DNA from: Rhynchopus sp. YZ270_cl-10
Taxonomy: Eukaryota; Euglenozoa; Diplonemea; Diplonemida; Diplonemidae
Length of the DNA: 64,000 nucleotides
NCBI GenBank assembly: GCA_964035575.1
Contig: OZ037891.1
Span: forward strand, 992,001-1,056,000
Direction: 5' to 3'
Under the pieces are notes generated by a model, which saw only the letters and a program-made list of their open reading frames with translations, was not told the DNA's origin and searched no databases. Every line of letters begins with the position of its first letter. The first letter of the stretch is position 1. Shown piece after piece: positions 51,384-61,915 of the stretch. Position numbers and translations under genes: made by a program.

Positions 51384-53158
51384 AAAAAAAGGCAGATCAA
51401 ACAAATGCGTGCGTTGACTCTATATTGTTTATATGCCCCCTCCTGATAATAAAATTAGTGATATATCACAAAGTGCGCCCTGGTGGTTGTACTAAAATAC
51501 AAGCTCTTAAAATTTGGAATGTTTTTATTTTTATTTTTTGTTTATTTTGCATTTTTTGTTTTTGCGCTATCTACATCATTATGCACTGTTATTTATTTGG
51601 TGTGTACTCGAGGTGCATATTTTCATCATACATGGTGTGGCCCGTTTTGCGGTTTTCGATGTCCCAAGAATGACCCAAAAGTGGGTTAAATCGAGGGACG
51701 GGCCACACCAATACCTTTTTGTTTTTTTTAAAAATATCTGTAAACCTTTTACAACTGTTTATTATATTTTCCAAACCCGCACTTCTACGCCTTTTTTTCC
51801 ATCTTCACTTTCACAACGAATTCCGAACATACAAAAAAACATTTATTATCAAGGTCACTAAGCACAGAGAGGCTTAGGTTCATCTTATAACATGAATGAC
51901 ACCCGTTACCGGGGATCGTGTACTACTGGGGTTTTTTTTTTCTTTTACCCGGTAATACCACGGGAAATACCTAGTAATGACGACCCAAAAACCCGGTTGG
52001 ACCCGGTAATACCGGTACCCAGTAACAATTCCTTCATTCATGTTATAAAGCTATTTTTTTTTCTTTCACAAAGTCTCATTCCGCTCCGGAAAACAACTCT
52101 TCTCTTTGAAAAAAAAAAAAATATAGTGGAGTTCATCTTCGGGTGTCTACACTAAAACAACCAAGTTTTCAAAAAAAAAAAAAAAAAAAAAAAAAACGTA
52201 CGTACGGATCACTTTGCGTGGTGTCCGGACGTTATCAATTGAAAAAAAGTAAAATGAAACATGGTGATAGAATAACATGACAAAGGACACATATTGTAAT
52301 TTGAATGGGAAACGGCCTTTCTTCCATATATTCCCTTTGAGTTACAATAGCAGACTGTATATTCAAAAAATGGAGGGATCGAGAGGGGGTTTAAAAATAA
52401 AGGGCAACTTCGGATGACAAGGACGCAATGTTATTGTATGTTTTTGCCTTTAAGCACAACAAACAAAATGGGAGCGTCCTTTTGTCATTTGAACACCCTT
52501 TTTTTTTTGTTTTGTCTTCCCCTTCTCCCCTTCTTCCCCCCCAAGCTTCGAGAGAGGAAAACAAAAAAAAATCGCACCATCGTTTACTCAGGATTGCCGA
52601 TACTACAAAAAATAAATCTCTTACTTTGTTCCCCCCAAAAAAAAAACGCATTTTTTTTGTCTGTTCTTTCACCTGACTCAAAAAAAGTAAAACATGATGT
52701 TACATCCCTAAAAAAAGTGTACTCTTTTTTTTTGCTCTTCCGCTTTACAAAAAAATGGAACAAAACGTGGTTTTTGTGGAGCAAACCGCAACAAACCCAC
52801 CGAGCGAAAAAAAAAACCCCCCAAATATATTTCCCCTCCCCAAGAAAAAAGTGTGACAACAAAAAAAGAGCCCCCCTTTTTTTTTTTTGTATTTTTATGT
52901 CCAGAGAGTTTCCTGTTAATTTTCTATTGGTGGTACAGTAAGTAGTAAGACAACAAACATAGGGTAAAAACCCTCCTTAGCGTTTTGAAATCCCTAAATC
53001 CACTTTAGTTTTTACCCCCACCGGTGTTTGTTATCTTACAGTATTTCAAACAACGGCAACAGCAACACAGCATTTATGTGCGATGTTTCACCCTTATAGG
53101 AATTACCATGTTTATTTTTCAAACACAACACAACACGACAGAACACAATACCACCACC
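51384..53158. other. Intergenic region with R1, R5 and a TIR element
   Basis: R1 at about 51853, R5 at about 52122, and a TIR element at 52934-53043. Around 51900-52030, GGTAATACC-type repeats occur. Otherwise A- and T-runs. Confidence 0.55.
52934..53043. mobile_element. Short TIR element of the GTAAGACAACAAACA family
   Basis: GTAAGACAACAAACATAGGG then TAAAAAC on the left is mirrored by GTTTTTACCCCCACCGGTG then TTTGTTATCTTAC on the right. About 110 bp, non-coding, same termini as 26271-26452. Confidence 0.6.
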
Positions 53159-55453
53159 ATGTCTGAGTGGCGCCGTGGTGCCAGTGGTGTCTCCACTAGC
53201 GGGCGCGAATGGGAAGAAGAGTCTGTCGTGCAGCTAAGCGAGAAGGTATGGGTTGCGACAACGTCGCTCTTTCTGGATCGCCAGAGCGTGTCTTGCTTTG
53301 TCTTGGCTCCTCTGTTGGCGATTTTCTACACACACACCACACCACCTTGGCACAGGAGCTGCAGACGATCCTGCATAGCCACGGTGTCGCGCCCGGGCAT
53401 AAGAGTGCTGCTGACCAGCGCGACGAAGTGATCTCACTGCTCTCACGCAAGGTGCAGGAGACGAGCGACCTTTTCGAGAGCCTTGAGATGCGTATGAACG
53501 ACAGAGAACGCGAGCTCGACAACGTCCGCCATGACCTACACGACTGCGAAGACGACCTACGCCGAGCAGAACAGGAGATCGACAGGGTATGGCAACTCCT
53601 TTCCCTTCCCTCTCCCTTTTCCTACCACCATCCAACAGCTACGTTCAAACAACAAAGACCACCGCGAAACTAGCGAACTCGAATATGAGATCACTGCACG
53701 CGACCGTACAATCCGTGCCCTCGAGGACGAGCTGGCAGGACGCGACACAACGAACAGCCTCATGAAGAACATGCTTGACGAGAAGACAAACAACATCAAC
53801 CTGATGAAGGTGCACCACCAGACCGAGCTGACTGCACAGGGGGGCGCCTTCAACACGGCTCTAGACAAGCGGGCGGACGAGATCGCCGAGCTGCGGGCGA
53901 TGCTGGAGGCGCGGGAGGAGGACGAAGGCGTGGCGAAGGTAGCGCGCGCACGCTTGCTGGAGGACATCTGCATCATCTTCAGCCTCGAACCTGTACGCAC
54001 CGATGCGGACGTGCTGGGCTCCCTCCGTGTCGTGCAGCAGTACATAGAAGACAGAGACGCCGACCTCGCAACACTTGTCCAGCAAAACGACATCCTATCC
54101 GAGCAACACAACACCGACATAGCAGAACTCCGCACCCTCCGCGCACAGCCTGCACAGCAACAGCAGGAAAGTGCGTCAGAGCTGCAGCTCCTCCACTCCA
54201 AGGTCAAGGCGGCGGAAGATGCGGTATGGAATAATTTTCAAGAAAACTTTTAATTCAATGGTTCTGCTGTGTCCAGTCGGATACTGAAAAAATGCAGGGA
54301 AACAAAACCCCCCTAACAGCGCAAAGAGCTAGACATCGAAACCAGCCGCGAGCTTCACGAACTCCGTGCAGAAAAACACAAGCTTGAGGTACACACCCCC
54401 TCCCCAACCCACCCAGTTTTTGGTCTCATTTGTGCTCCTCCCTTCTCACACATTCATCTGTACTTCAAGACTTTCACCTTTCTTATGCTTTCTGTTCCTT
54501 TGCCATTTGAAACCACTTTTTCTTGGCTCTTTGTGAACAGATTAGTTTTCGATCATGGATGTTTTGTATTTTATATTTATCAACACACCCCACAGGCCCA
54601 ACTCGCCACCGCCAAACTGGTAGGGGACGCTGACACTGGTGGGCTGGCGGAAGCTGTGTACGAGCTGGTAACGTCTGTCTCCCGCTCTGGTGTAGCCCCG
54701 GTGGTGCACGACGCACCTCTGGCCATCCAGGTGCGCGAGACACAGGCGCACATCTCCAACGCACTGCAGGAGCTCGTCGAGCTGCGCAGGAGCCGCGCAA
54801 CGAGCCGGCGGCAGAAGGAGGAGATCATTGGTGTGGTGCTGGAGGACCCGCTTCTGCAGGAGCTCGGCTGGGACAGCGAGAGCGAGCCCGACACAGACGA
54901 CCTGAGTGACCACCCTGCAAGCGGGCTGCGCTGGGCGCACACCAGAGTACGCGTACGCAGCATGGTCGACCGTCTGACACGACGCGAGGCGGAGGTCGGC
55001 AAGCTGCGCAGCGCCTGCCAGACACTCCACGAAGAAAGCACCCAGGGACGTGGTCTGGAGGGCTCCGGGCCGTACCTTGGGCTGGTCGCAGAGTCGAGCC
55101 GTGCCTGCGACGACACTGGCCCTGGGGTGCGCCTTGTTGAGGTGCGCAAATACACTGCTGCGGACCGTGCAGGTCTCAAGCAAGGTGACCGTCTTCTTGA
55201 ACTCGGCGGACGTAGCGTTGCCTGCGCCTACGACCTGGACCGTGTCCTCTCCAGCCTCTGCCCTGGTGACACCGTAGATGTGACATACGTCAGAGGCAAG
55301 TCCACACGCAGTTCCATGCTCGTAGTGGACCCCCTAGAAAAGGAAGGCCGCCGACGCAGAAAGAAAATGGCGCGCTCTGAAATACAAGCCCGTGTCGGAA
55401 CCAGTGTAGGACCGTCGGAGGTGGGGAGCGGAGGCAGGAGACGGCATCATTGA
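53159..55453 (+). CDS. Coiled-coil protein with C-terminal PDZ-like domain, five exons
   Basis: Exons: 53159-53245, 53356-53586, 53639-54223, 54320-54388 and 54596-55453. All introns are phase 0 and GT-AG, giving about 609 residues. After a short polar start (MSEWRRGASGVSTSG), residues about 20-330 are long charged coiled coil (EVISLLSRKVQETSDLFESL, ITARDRTIRALEDELAGRD and on). Near the end (about 485-575) SGPYLGLVAESS, GVRLVEVRKYTAADRAGLKQ then GDRLLELGGRSV, and PGDTVDVTYVRG follow the order of a PDZ domain: strand, ligand-binding loop and the AGLKxGDxLLxxxG core. The tail is basic. PDZ domains bind C-terminal peptides, so it may tether partners to a cytoskeletal structure. No family is named. 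The start is the ATG after ACCACCACC; the frame is open upstream, but that part is AT-rich. Confidence 0.85.
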
Positions 55454-55760
55454 GAACAGAGCGGGTAAAAATGTGATGTAGACTTTAGAATAAGTTAGAT
55501 AGTGTGTTGCTATTGGAGGTTGTGTAAAGGGGAAGGCGGTGATGTGTCTTCCAGTTCTTTTAGTAAGTCTTTTCAGTTTTGTTTTTTCCATGCTGCCGCC
55601 TTTGTGCTCTGTGTGCACACCACTGTTTTTTTTGGGGGGATGGGGGAGAAGAAACAAACATGGCGGTGGGAATCAACAGAACAAAAATGACACCACATAG
55701 CGTTTTCCCTGGGCACCTCCACCCACCACCGCACCTCACAAAACAGTATTACCTACTAAA
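55454..55760. other. Short intergenic region
   Basis: No repeat or gene recognised. CACCTCACAAAACAG at about 55731-55745, 16 bases before the next ATG, is the probable splice-leader acceptor. Confidence 0.5.
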
Positions 55761-56747
55761 ATGCGTACCCTTTCCCTTGTTGTGTGTGCCCTCCTGGCGA
55801 GCCAGGCCCACGGGTACTCCGAGCAGTATGTGCGTGCCAACTCCCAGCTTCTGTGGAACACCTTCAAGGCCGACCACGGCAAGCAGTACTCGAGCATCGC
55901 TGAGGAGCAGCGCCGCTACGGGATCTTCACCGCCAACATGCTGAAGGCGTCCCGTTTCGAGAAGGAGCAGACCAAGGGAGCCCAGTTCGGCATGAACGTG
56001 TTCTCTGACATGTCTGCTGCTGAGTTCAAGTCGTACCACAACATGAAGGTGGAGAAGAAGCAGTCGCCCCCGGCCATGTTCACTGAGGAGCAGGTGGCCG
56101 TCGCCGCTGACTCCAAGGACTGGAGGTCCGCTGGTGCCGTGACCCACGTGAAGAACCAGGCACAGTGCGGATCGTGCTGGGCGTTCTCCACCACCGGAGG
56201 AATTGAGGGACAGTGGCAGCTGTCCGGCAAGACCCTGACCTCGGTGTCCGAGCAGGAGCTTGTGTCGTGCGACAAGGTCGACCAGGGCTGCAACGGAGGT
56301 CTGATGGACAACGCCCTGAAGTGGCTGATCTCGAACCACAACGGAGACATCGTGACTGAGGACTCCTACCCCTACAAGTCGGGCACCGGAATCCGCCACG
56401 AGTGCGAGTCCCTGACCGGCAAGGCCGTCGGGGCCACCATCAAGTCGTACAAGGACATCACCCACACCGAGGCACAGATGAAGACCTTCGTCTCCACCGG
56501 AGGACCCCTCTCCATCGCTGTTGACGCCCAGAAGTGGCAGTCGTACTCTGGAGGAGTGCTGACCACCTGCTGTGGAATCTTCGGATGCCAGCTTGACCAC
56601 GGAGTGCTCATTGTCGGATACGGCGCTGACTACTGGATCATCAAGAACTCCTGGGGAACCACCTGGGGAGAGTCTGGATACATCCGTGTGTCCTACGGCT
56701 CGAACGAGTGCGGACTGAACGAGTCCCCCGTGACCTCGATTGTCTGA
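55761..56747 (+). CDS. Cathepsin L-like papain-family cysteine protease
   Basis: A 328-residue preproenzyme of peptidase family C1A. Signal peptide 1-18 (MRTLSLVVCALLASQAHG). The inhibitor I29 propeptide (about 26-90) contains the GMNVFSDMSAAEF signature. The mature domain begins near DWRSAGAVTHVKNQ. Catalytic set: Q133 (oxyanion), C139 in CGSCWAFS, H280 in LDHGVLIVGYG, and N296 in IKNSWGTTWGESG. GCNGGLMDNA is typical of cathepsin L-type enzymes, and no occluding loop of cathepsin B is seen. There is no C-terminal extension of the trypanosomatid cruzipain type. It should digest protein in lysosome-like vacuoles. Codon choice is strongly restricted (GGA for Gly, GC-rich third positions elsewhere), as for an abundant protein. 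Intronless. The start follows an ACAG acceptor. Confidence 0.95.
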   Translation: MRTLSLVVCALLASQAHGYSEQYVRANSQLLWNTFKADHGKQYSSIAEEQRRYGIFTANMLKASRFEKEQTKGAQFGMNVFSDMSAAEFKSYHNMKVEKKQSPPAMFTEEQVAVAADSKDWRSAGAVTHVKNQAQCGSCWAFSTTGGIEGQWQLSGKTLTSVSEQELVSCDKVDQGCNGGLMDNALKWLISNHNGDIVTEDSYPYKSGTGIRHECESLTGKAVGATIKSYKDITHTEAQMKTFVSTGGPLSIAVDAQKWQSYSGGVLTTCCGIFGCQLDHGVLIVGYGADYWIIKNSWGTTWGESGYIRVSYGSNECGLNESPVTSIV

Positions 56748-57130
56748 GCATCAGGCATCAGAGGTTACGCCGCGTGACCTTTTTATGTGATCGATTTTCT
56801 GTTATTGCTTTGCTTTTGTTATATTTCCATTTTTTTTTTTTCTCTGCAACGTGCAGGTGCACAACACGCGATGTGGCTTTACCTGCTTTTTTTCTTTTTC
56901 AAGGCGACTACGTCACTTTTCCACACAAAAAATTCTTTTTTCCTTTTATTCCCGGAGGCCACGGGGGGAAGGAACCGACCTCCCGCCACTTCCAACAACC
57001 TGTTCCAAACTTCCAAAACGTATCCCCCCCCCCTCCCACTCCCACTCCCCCTTCCCCTTCCCCTCTTTCCGTCACCCCCTCCCTCCTCTGCTCACACTCC
57101 ACTCCATTCACCCAACCCCCTTCACAGCAA
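56748..57130. other. Intergenic region with strong pyrimidine tract
   Basis: CT-rich from 57020 to 57127, ending CCCCCTTCACAG immediately before CAAATG at 57128. It gives a clear putative trans-splice acceptor for the next gene. The frame is open upstream through this tract, but composition argues against translation. Confidence 0.55.
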
Positions 57131-58402
57131 ATGAGACAAACGGGCCGAAGTCGTCCTCTCAGAAATGATGTTGCAGTGCGCACGCCTGGGGGTGCACGCA
57201 CAGCGCAGACACGGAGACAACGTGGTGCATCTGTGAAGGCAGCACCGGCAGAACAGCAGACACACCTCGGACACATCGGCCAGGACGAGGCGAGCGCGCT
57301 GAACGACGCGCTAGGGGGCCTCCTCCGCGTCCAGGAGACGCTCTCGCTCAAACAGTCCGCCATTGCGTCGCGTCTGCTGCAGCTCTCTCTATCCCCACCG
57401 CCACAGCCACAGCCACAACAACACCACCACCACCACCACTACCACGCTTCCCCCTATAGCACATCCCCCGCACTCTCACCACGTGGCCACACAGCGCCAC
57501 CCATCCCAACACCTCCCTCCAGCGTCACCTCCGTTCCTTCGACCCCTGGGGTTCCTCCGCTTGGTGTCGATGTGGTGCCGTCGAGGGTACGGTTGTTGGC
57601 GGATGAAACAGCGGGGAAACCGAAGCGTTGTGTGGTCCCACGCCCTGCGTGGGACAGCAGTGTGCGGAAGGAGTCTGTCGCGGTGCAGGGAAAGGCTGCG
57701 GCAGAGGTGGCAGCAGAGCAAGAAAGGGTGCAGGAGGTACGCCGACTGCGGGAGGAGATGAAAACACCGTGGAAGAGCCGTGCTGCGCAGAACGTCATGC
57801 CGGTAGTACCACACCGCAACAAACGTGAAGCAAAGATTGGGATGAAAGCGACCATCAGCACGATTGACAGACTTCTCGCATCACACAGCACTTTGCCCAC
57901 AAAGGTAGAGAAAGTGGAGAAGGTGGAGGAACAGACCACGCCACCACTCACATCACCACCACCCACCACGCCCACCACGAACTCTACCCCCGAGAGGTCT
58001 GAGGAGCCGGAAGAGGGGGAGCAGAGAGGGGGTGCTGGTGTGGAGTCGCTCCTAAGTGGTCTGGCCTCGCTTGCCCCTCACACCTTTACCTTGCTGTCGG
58101 AGGTCGACGCCGTTCCGGTTGTAACTGAAATTGGGAATACTGCAGAATCACTCCCAGTTCCGGTCTCCGTAAAGGGTGTTGCAGAAAGCAGAGAAAGCTG
58201 GGGTAGTGGGTCCGGGAGTGGGGGTGGGAATGCGAGCGGCACGTTTGACCCGGTGAATCGTTCCAGCACGGAGTCTGCCTTCAGGTTTGTAGGGCACAAG
58301 GTGGAGAGGGTTGAGCCTGAAGACGACACAGAGGATGAAGAAGACGAGACTTCTACAGCACAAAGTCTTTCGTCGTCGTCGTCGTCATCCTCGTCTGAGT
58401 GA
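57131..58402 (+). CDS. Disordered Ser/Thr/Pro-rich protein, unknown
   Basis: A 423-residue intronless protein not recognised. Residues 50-85 look helical (EASALNDALGGLLRVQETLS, LKQSAIASRLLQL). A Gln/His run (about 95-105, with seven or so histidines), Pro/Ser linkers, a second helical block (about 175-260, VRKESVAVQGKAAAEVAAEQ, ERVQEVRRLREEMK), a KVEKVEKVEE repeat, and an acidic plus poly-Ser C-terminus (SSSSSSSSSE) follow. NKREAKIGMKATISTIDRLL could be a short binding motif. No enzyme signature or membrane segment. The start is the first ATG after TTCACAG, so the longer frame from 56708 is rejected. High GC relative to flanks supports coding. The composition suggests a phosphorylated scaffold, but no role is assigned. 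Confidence 0.75.
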   Translation: MRQTGRSRPLRNDVAVRTPGGARTAQTRRQRGASVKAAPAEQQTHLGHIGQDEASALNDALGGLLRVQETLSLKQSAIASRLLQLSLSPPPQPQPQQHHHHHHYHASPYSTSPALSPRGHTAPPIPTPPSSVTSVPSTPGVPPLGVDVVPSRVRLLADETAGKPKRCVVPRPAWDSSVRKESVAVQGKAAAEVAAEQERVQEVRRLREEMKTPWKSRAAQNVMPVVPHRNKREAKIGMKATISTIDRLLASHSTLPTKVEKVEKVEEQTTPPLTSPPPTTPTTNSTPERSEEPEEGEQRGGAGVESLLSGLASLAPHTFTLLSEVDAVPVVTEIGNTAESLPVPVSVKGVAESRESWGSGSGSGGGNASGTFDPVNRSSTESAFRFVGHKVERVEPEDDTEDEEDETSTAQSLSSSSSSSSSE

Positions 58403-58846
58403 GAGGGGAAGAAAGGGGGAAGGTTTCCCTCAGGGACTGAAAAAAACAGGGCGGAATTAGTGTTATTTACCAGGGATGGAAAATGCACTGAGAGAGGGGG
58501 AGATGAAAACAGCGCAAAAAAAAAAAAAAAAAAAAAGAAGGAAAAAAATATGCAAGCAACAGCCAATTTACTCAACAACCACTGTCCTCCAAAAGGAACG
58601 AAAGAGGAAAAGAGAGAAAAAAAATGGTATCGGGTGTTTACACCTAATAGCAAAGCTTTCAAAAGAAGGCCCATTCTTCTCAATGTGAGCAGGTGTGTGT
58701 GTGTGTGTGTTTGCATAATAGCGTTTCCCGTTGGGAGGCCTTACCCATCAAAATGCATGAGGGCGGGAGGGGGAGGAAGGGAGAGATATTTCACTCCTGG
58801 GGAAGAAATCGACTAAAGGGGATGGGGGGAATGGGGTGGATGCTGC

Positions 58847-59038
58847 ACGATGATGAAGTAAATGACCTCAAACCTTTACCTGTGGTTTTGCTTGTGGTTT
58901 CACCATTGGCTTACAACGGTGAAACCACAAGTAAAACCACAGGTTAATGTTTGAGGTCATTTACTTTACCGTCGTGTGGGGTCCACGACGGCGAAGTGAA
59001 ACCACAAGCCGCGTCATTTACTTCATCGTCATCGTCGT
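58847..59038. repeat. Foldback with one left arm and two competing right arms
   Basis: The left arm (58847-58905) holds GATGAAGTAAATGACCTCAA, CTGTGGTTTTGCTTGTGGTT and TCACC. Right arm 1 (58918-58967) complements it over the inner 50 bases. Right arm 2 (58992-59038) complements the outer part again (TGAAACCACAAGCCGCGTCA, then TTTACTTCATCGTCATCG). The single-stranded form could therefore fold in two exclusive ways. Confidence 0.75.
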
Positions 59039-59809
59039 GTAAAAGAGGAGTGTTCGTGGAAGATCTTCGATACAACATAAAAATTTGGTAGGGCTCATTC
59101 GGAGCGATTGCCAGGTGCTTAGATGTTAACTGTGTGTGTGCTGTGAAGCCCCCTGTTCGTCTGTCAAGATCTTTCTCTTTTTTTTCTTTTGGTGACTAAG
59201 TACGCGAGACTTGCTCACTCTTTTACCAATTTATCTCCTCCGATCTGTTTAGCGTTTGTTATGACGTGCCTTTATTATTTTAGATGACCAAGCAGAAAGA
59301 CTGAAGTTCACAAACCTTTTTTTTCAGTACCTGCGTCCGCCATGTGTAGGTGTTTGCACCTTTCAATTTCACTTTTTTTTTGTACATAAACCGCTGCTGT
59401 TGGGGGAAGCACTCTCTCAATATTTTTAATGATGTGTCCCAGGATGGAAAAGGGAGCATCTCGAACGAACATAATACCCTCCTGTGTCACGAACTTAGAG
59501 AAAAATGTTGATATTCCCTGCCCAAAAAAAAAGGACAGGAAGTAGTATGAACTCGCTCATGCCTTTTTTGTTTTCTGTGAATAGAATTTGTTAGTACTAG
59601 GAAAAGTACAAGAATTCGTTTAATTTTTTTCTAGTGCTGCGTCCACCGATGAAGGCGTTGCACTTCCAACTTTCTCTTTTTCTTTTTCTTTTTCCCATTT
59701 ATTATTTTCCGAACCGTTCCGCCATGTGGGAGGTACTCTCTGTCTGCCACAACCTCGTTCTGTCGTCTTTTTTCGTTTTGTGTGTGTGTGTGTGTATCTT
59801 TGTTTTCTC

Positions 59810-59940
59810 AGATGTAAACTTCGAAATGGGTTTAGGACTGCATGGTTGGGGTCCACCCCCCGGTACACCTGCATCATTGTACCAAGGTACGCTGTCACGA
59901 GATGTCTTTTTGTATTTCAAGTCAAAAAATTTTTTTTTCG
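59810..59940 (+). repeat. R2 copy, near full length
   Basis: AGATGTAAACTTCGAAATGG, then GGACTGCATGGTTGGGGTCC, CATTGTACCAAGGTACGCTG and TATTTCAAGTCAAAA. It aligns with 12022-12145 over its whole length. Confidence 0.8.
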
Positions 59941-60102
59941 CCCCACCCAGCTGGCACTTCATTGGTGTGTACCAATTATGTGATCTCATCTGCGGGGTGC
60001 GATAACTAAACCGAGGTGCTGTACCTGCGTGCAAGATAGAGAGAGGCGCATTTCAGCTTCCCACTACCCAGCTGCAGGCCCTTGAAGCGCCCACAGCTGT
60101 GC

Positions 60103-60139
<37 letters not shown>

Positions 60140-60146
60140 TGAACTC

Positions 60147-61144
60147 CAGGGTATTACATGGATGTACAAAGTACTTTTTTCCAGAAAGTAAAAAAAAGTA
60201 GAAAAATCCCAGTACTTGATACTTCAAGTACTTGACCCGTTTTTTTTTTTTTTTTTACTTGATTACTTTTTTTTTTGCATCAAGTACTTGATTCGGCAAA
60301 AAAATGGAAAAGTACTTGAATAAATTCAAGTACTTTTCCAATTTTTTTACTTTTTTTGCCAATTCAAGTACTTGATGCAACAAAAAAAGTAATCAAGTAC
60401 AAAAAAAGTGAAAGTACTTGAAGAAAAAAAAGTACTTGAAGCAAGAAAAAAATATTTTTTTCTTTTTTTTTTAAATCGATCAAGTACTTGAAGTAGACCA
60501 AAAAAAGTAAAAAAAAGTAATCAAGTACTTTGTACATCCATGGTATTAGGGTGAAAATCCAAAATCCCGGAAAAAACTGGTTTTTCTGGTTTTCTCTCCT
60601 GGGCGGCAAAAACTAGTGTTTCTGGCGAAAACCTCCACCGTTGACGGACACAGTCACCCCTTTCGAGTTTTTCGGGGGTGGGGTCAGTGTCTTATCCAGG
60701 AATCCGATTTCAAAATATTTTTCGGCGCTGCTGACCCAGGGTAGACATTGGGAACATAGGGACTGCATTTTTTTTTGCGGAGCAAAAAAATAATATAAAA
60801 TGGCGCCGCAGGCGAAAATTTTTTGAGGGTACGGTGTAAAAATCTAGCTTTTTACACCACAGAGCCACTCAAACGAACCCTTTTTTACGGAGCAAAAAAT
60901 GAAAAATGGCGCCGCAGGCAAAAAAAAATCAAGGAACAGCCATTTCCCAAAGGCACTCCCGTGGTTCAACCACGGTTCTACCAGGCGGGGGAAAAATGCG
61001 GGGAAAAAATCGAGTCCGCCCTAATCTGGGGACGACATTTACAGAAAGGCCTGGTGAAAAGTGTCGGTTTTTTTTTCCCCTCCAGATTTCTCTGTTTTTT
61101 TTTTTTTTTTGAAAACCAGTTTTTTTAACCACCCTAATACCCTG
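60147..61144. mobile_element. hAT-type non-autonomous element (MITE) with 8-bp duplication
   Basis: The TIRs start CAGGGTATTAGGGTG, and the left one is interrupted by a nested insertion. GTGAACTC flanks both sides (60139-60146 and 61145-61152), an 8-bp target duplication. CAGGG termini with 8-bp duplications are the hAT hallmark. The interior (about 0.6 kb without the insert) is non-coding, with two direct copies of CGGAGCAAAAAA ... ATGGCGCCGCAGGC near 60777 and 60891. An autonomous hAT elsewhere would have to move it. Confidence 0.8.
60157..60542. mobile_element. Nested foldback element with GTATTA duplication
   Basis: CATGGATGTACAAAGTACT (60157-60175) is perfectly inverted at 60524-60542. 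GTATTA flanks both sides (60151-60156 and 60543-60548), and this is the sequence of the hAT TIR it interrupts. The interior is built from many CAAGTACTTGA palindromes and A/T runs. It is younger than the hAT copy it sits in. Confidence 0.8.
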
Positions 61145-61240
61145 GTGAACTCTGATTGTTCTTCGGGTAACGACAGAAACAATAGCAACAACAAAAAAAA
61201 GTGGTGATTGTAGTGCAAAATAGAAACCTAACACTCATCA

Positions 61241-61400
61241 CATGATACCCCATGGGGAGAGGTTGTGGTGAAACGCACACACCTCGACCTGTTTGGTGAG
61301 GAGTTGGCTCTGCAGCGCGGTTCGTCCCTAGAACCGCAAAGTGTGTTCAATGTGCGTTGTTTTCTATTTCCTCCTTCATTTCATGAGGTGGCACAAATAA
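61241..61400 (+). pseudogene. Exon-like open stretch, possible gene relic
   Basis: One frame reads HDTPWGEVVVKRTHLDLFGE then ELALQRGSSLEPQSVFN before running into AT-rich sequence and a TAG near 61411. GC content and codon choice resemble the exons. No ATG, acceptor or downstream exon can be matched with confidence. A later open piece at 61635-61676 (VRAIIWHVAKNDL, stop) follows a CTCTCCAG. It may be a broken gene, a small-exon gene or chance. Confidence 0.25.
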
Positions 61401-61915
61401 ACTGTCTGTAGCTCATTACCAACCCCTTTTGAGGTGACGTTTGGTGTACATAACCTATATCTCTCTCTTCTCACGCTCTCCAGACCCGAATGCAAAACAG
61501 CAAAAAAAAAAAAAAAAACATTTTGGCCTCTCTATTTTTGGTATTTTGTTTACTATCCCCCCTCTCCCCGACGAAGTTTGTGTACGATAAATCCGAAGAA
61601 ATTACATAGGGCCACTTTCCTTCCCCCTCTCCAGGTCCGTGCAATTATATGGCATGTGGCCAAAAATGATCTGTAAATCATTCATCGATTGTTCGCCTTT
61701 GCTGCCTTGGGCAATGTCACTGTCATCAGGGGGCTCGAATCTCGCTGCTACTCCCCCCACGAAGCATCGTGCCCCACTAGGGGTTATTTGAGGACCCAAA
61801 AAAAAATCTGCAAAAAAATCTCCCACAGGATATTTTTTTTACCCCCCCAAAAAAGGCCCCATTCCCCCTCCAAATGGTAGTGTTTCTTAAAGGCCAAGGC
61901 AACACTCGAGTAGGC

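Larger units (their letters stand above)
58403..61873. other. Gene-free stretch rich in foldback elements
   Basis: Holds the three-armed foldback (58847-59038), R1-like pieces (59191, 59283), R2 (59810-59940), a hAT-type MITE with a nested foldback (60147-61144), and exon-like GC-rich DNA at 61241-61400. GCAGTTTTTTTT-like homopolymers are frequent. Confidence 0.55.

Noticed and set aside
53861-55183. Antisense open frames under the coiled-coil/PDZ gene
   Set aside because: They are GC-rich shadows. The sense exons join in frame through four GT-AG introns and give recognisable domains.
56708-57130. Longer N-terminus for the 57131 gene
   Set aside because: The extension overlaps the end of the cathepsin gene and runs through the pyrimidine tract and acceptor; its translation is low-quality Phe/Pro/Ser.
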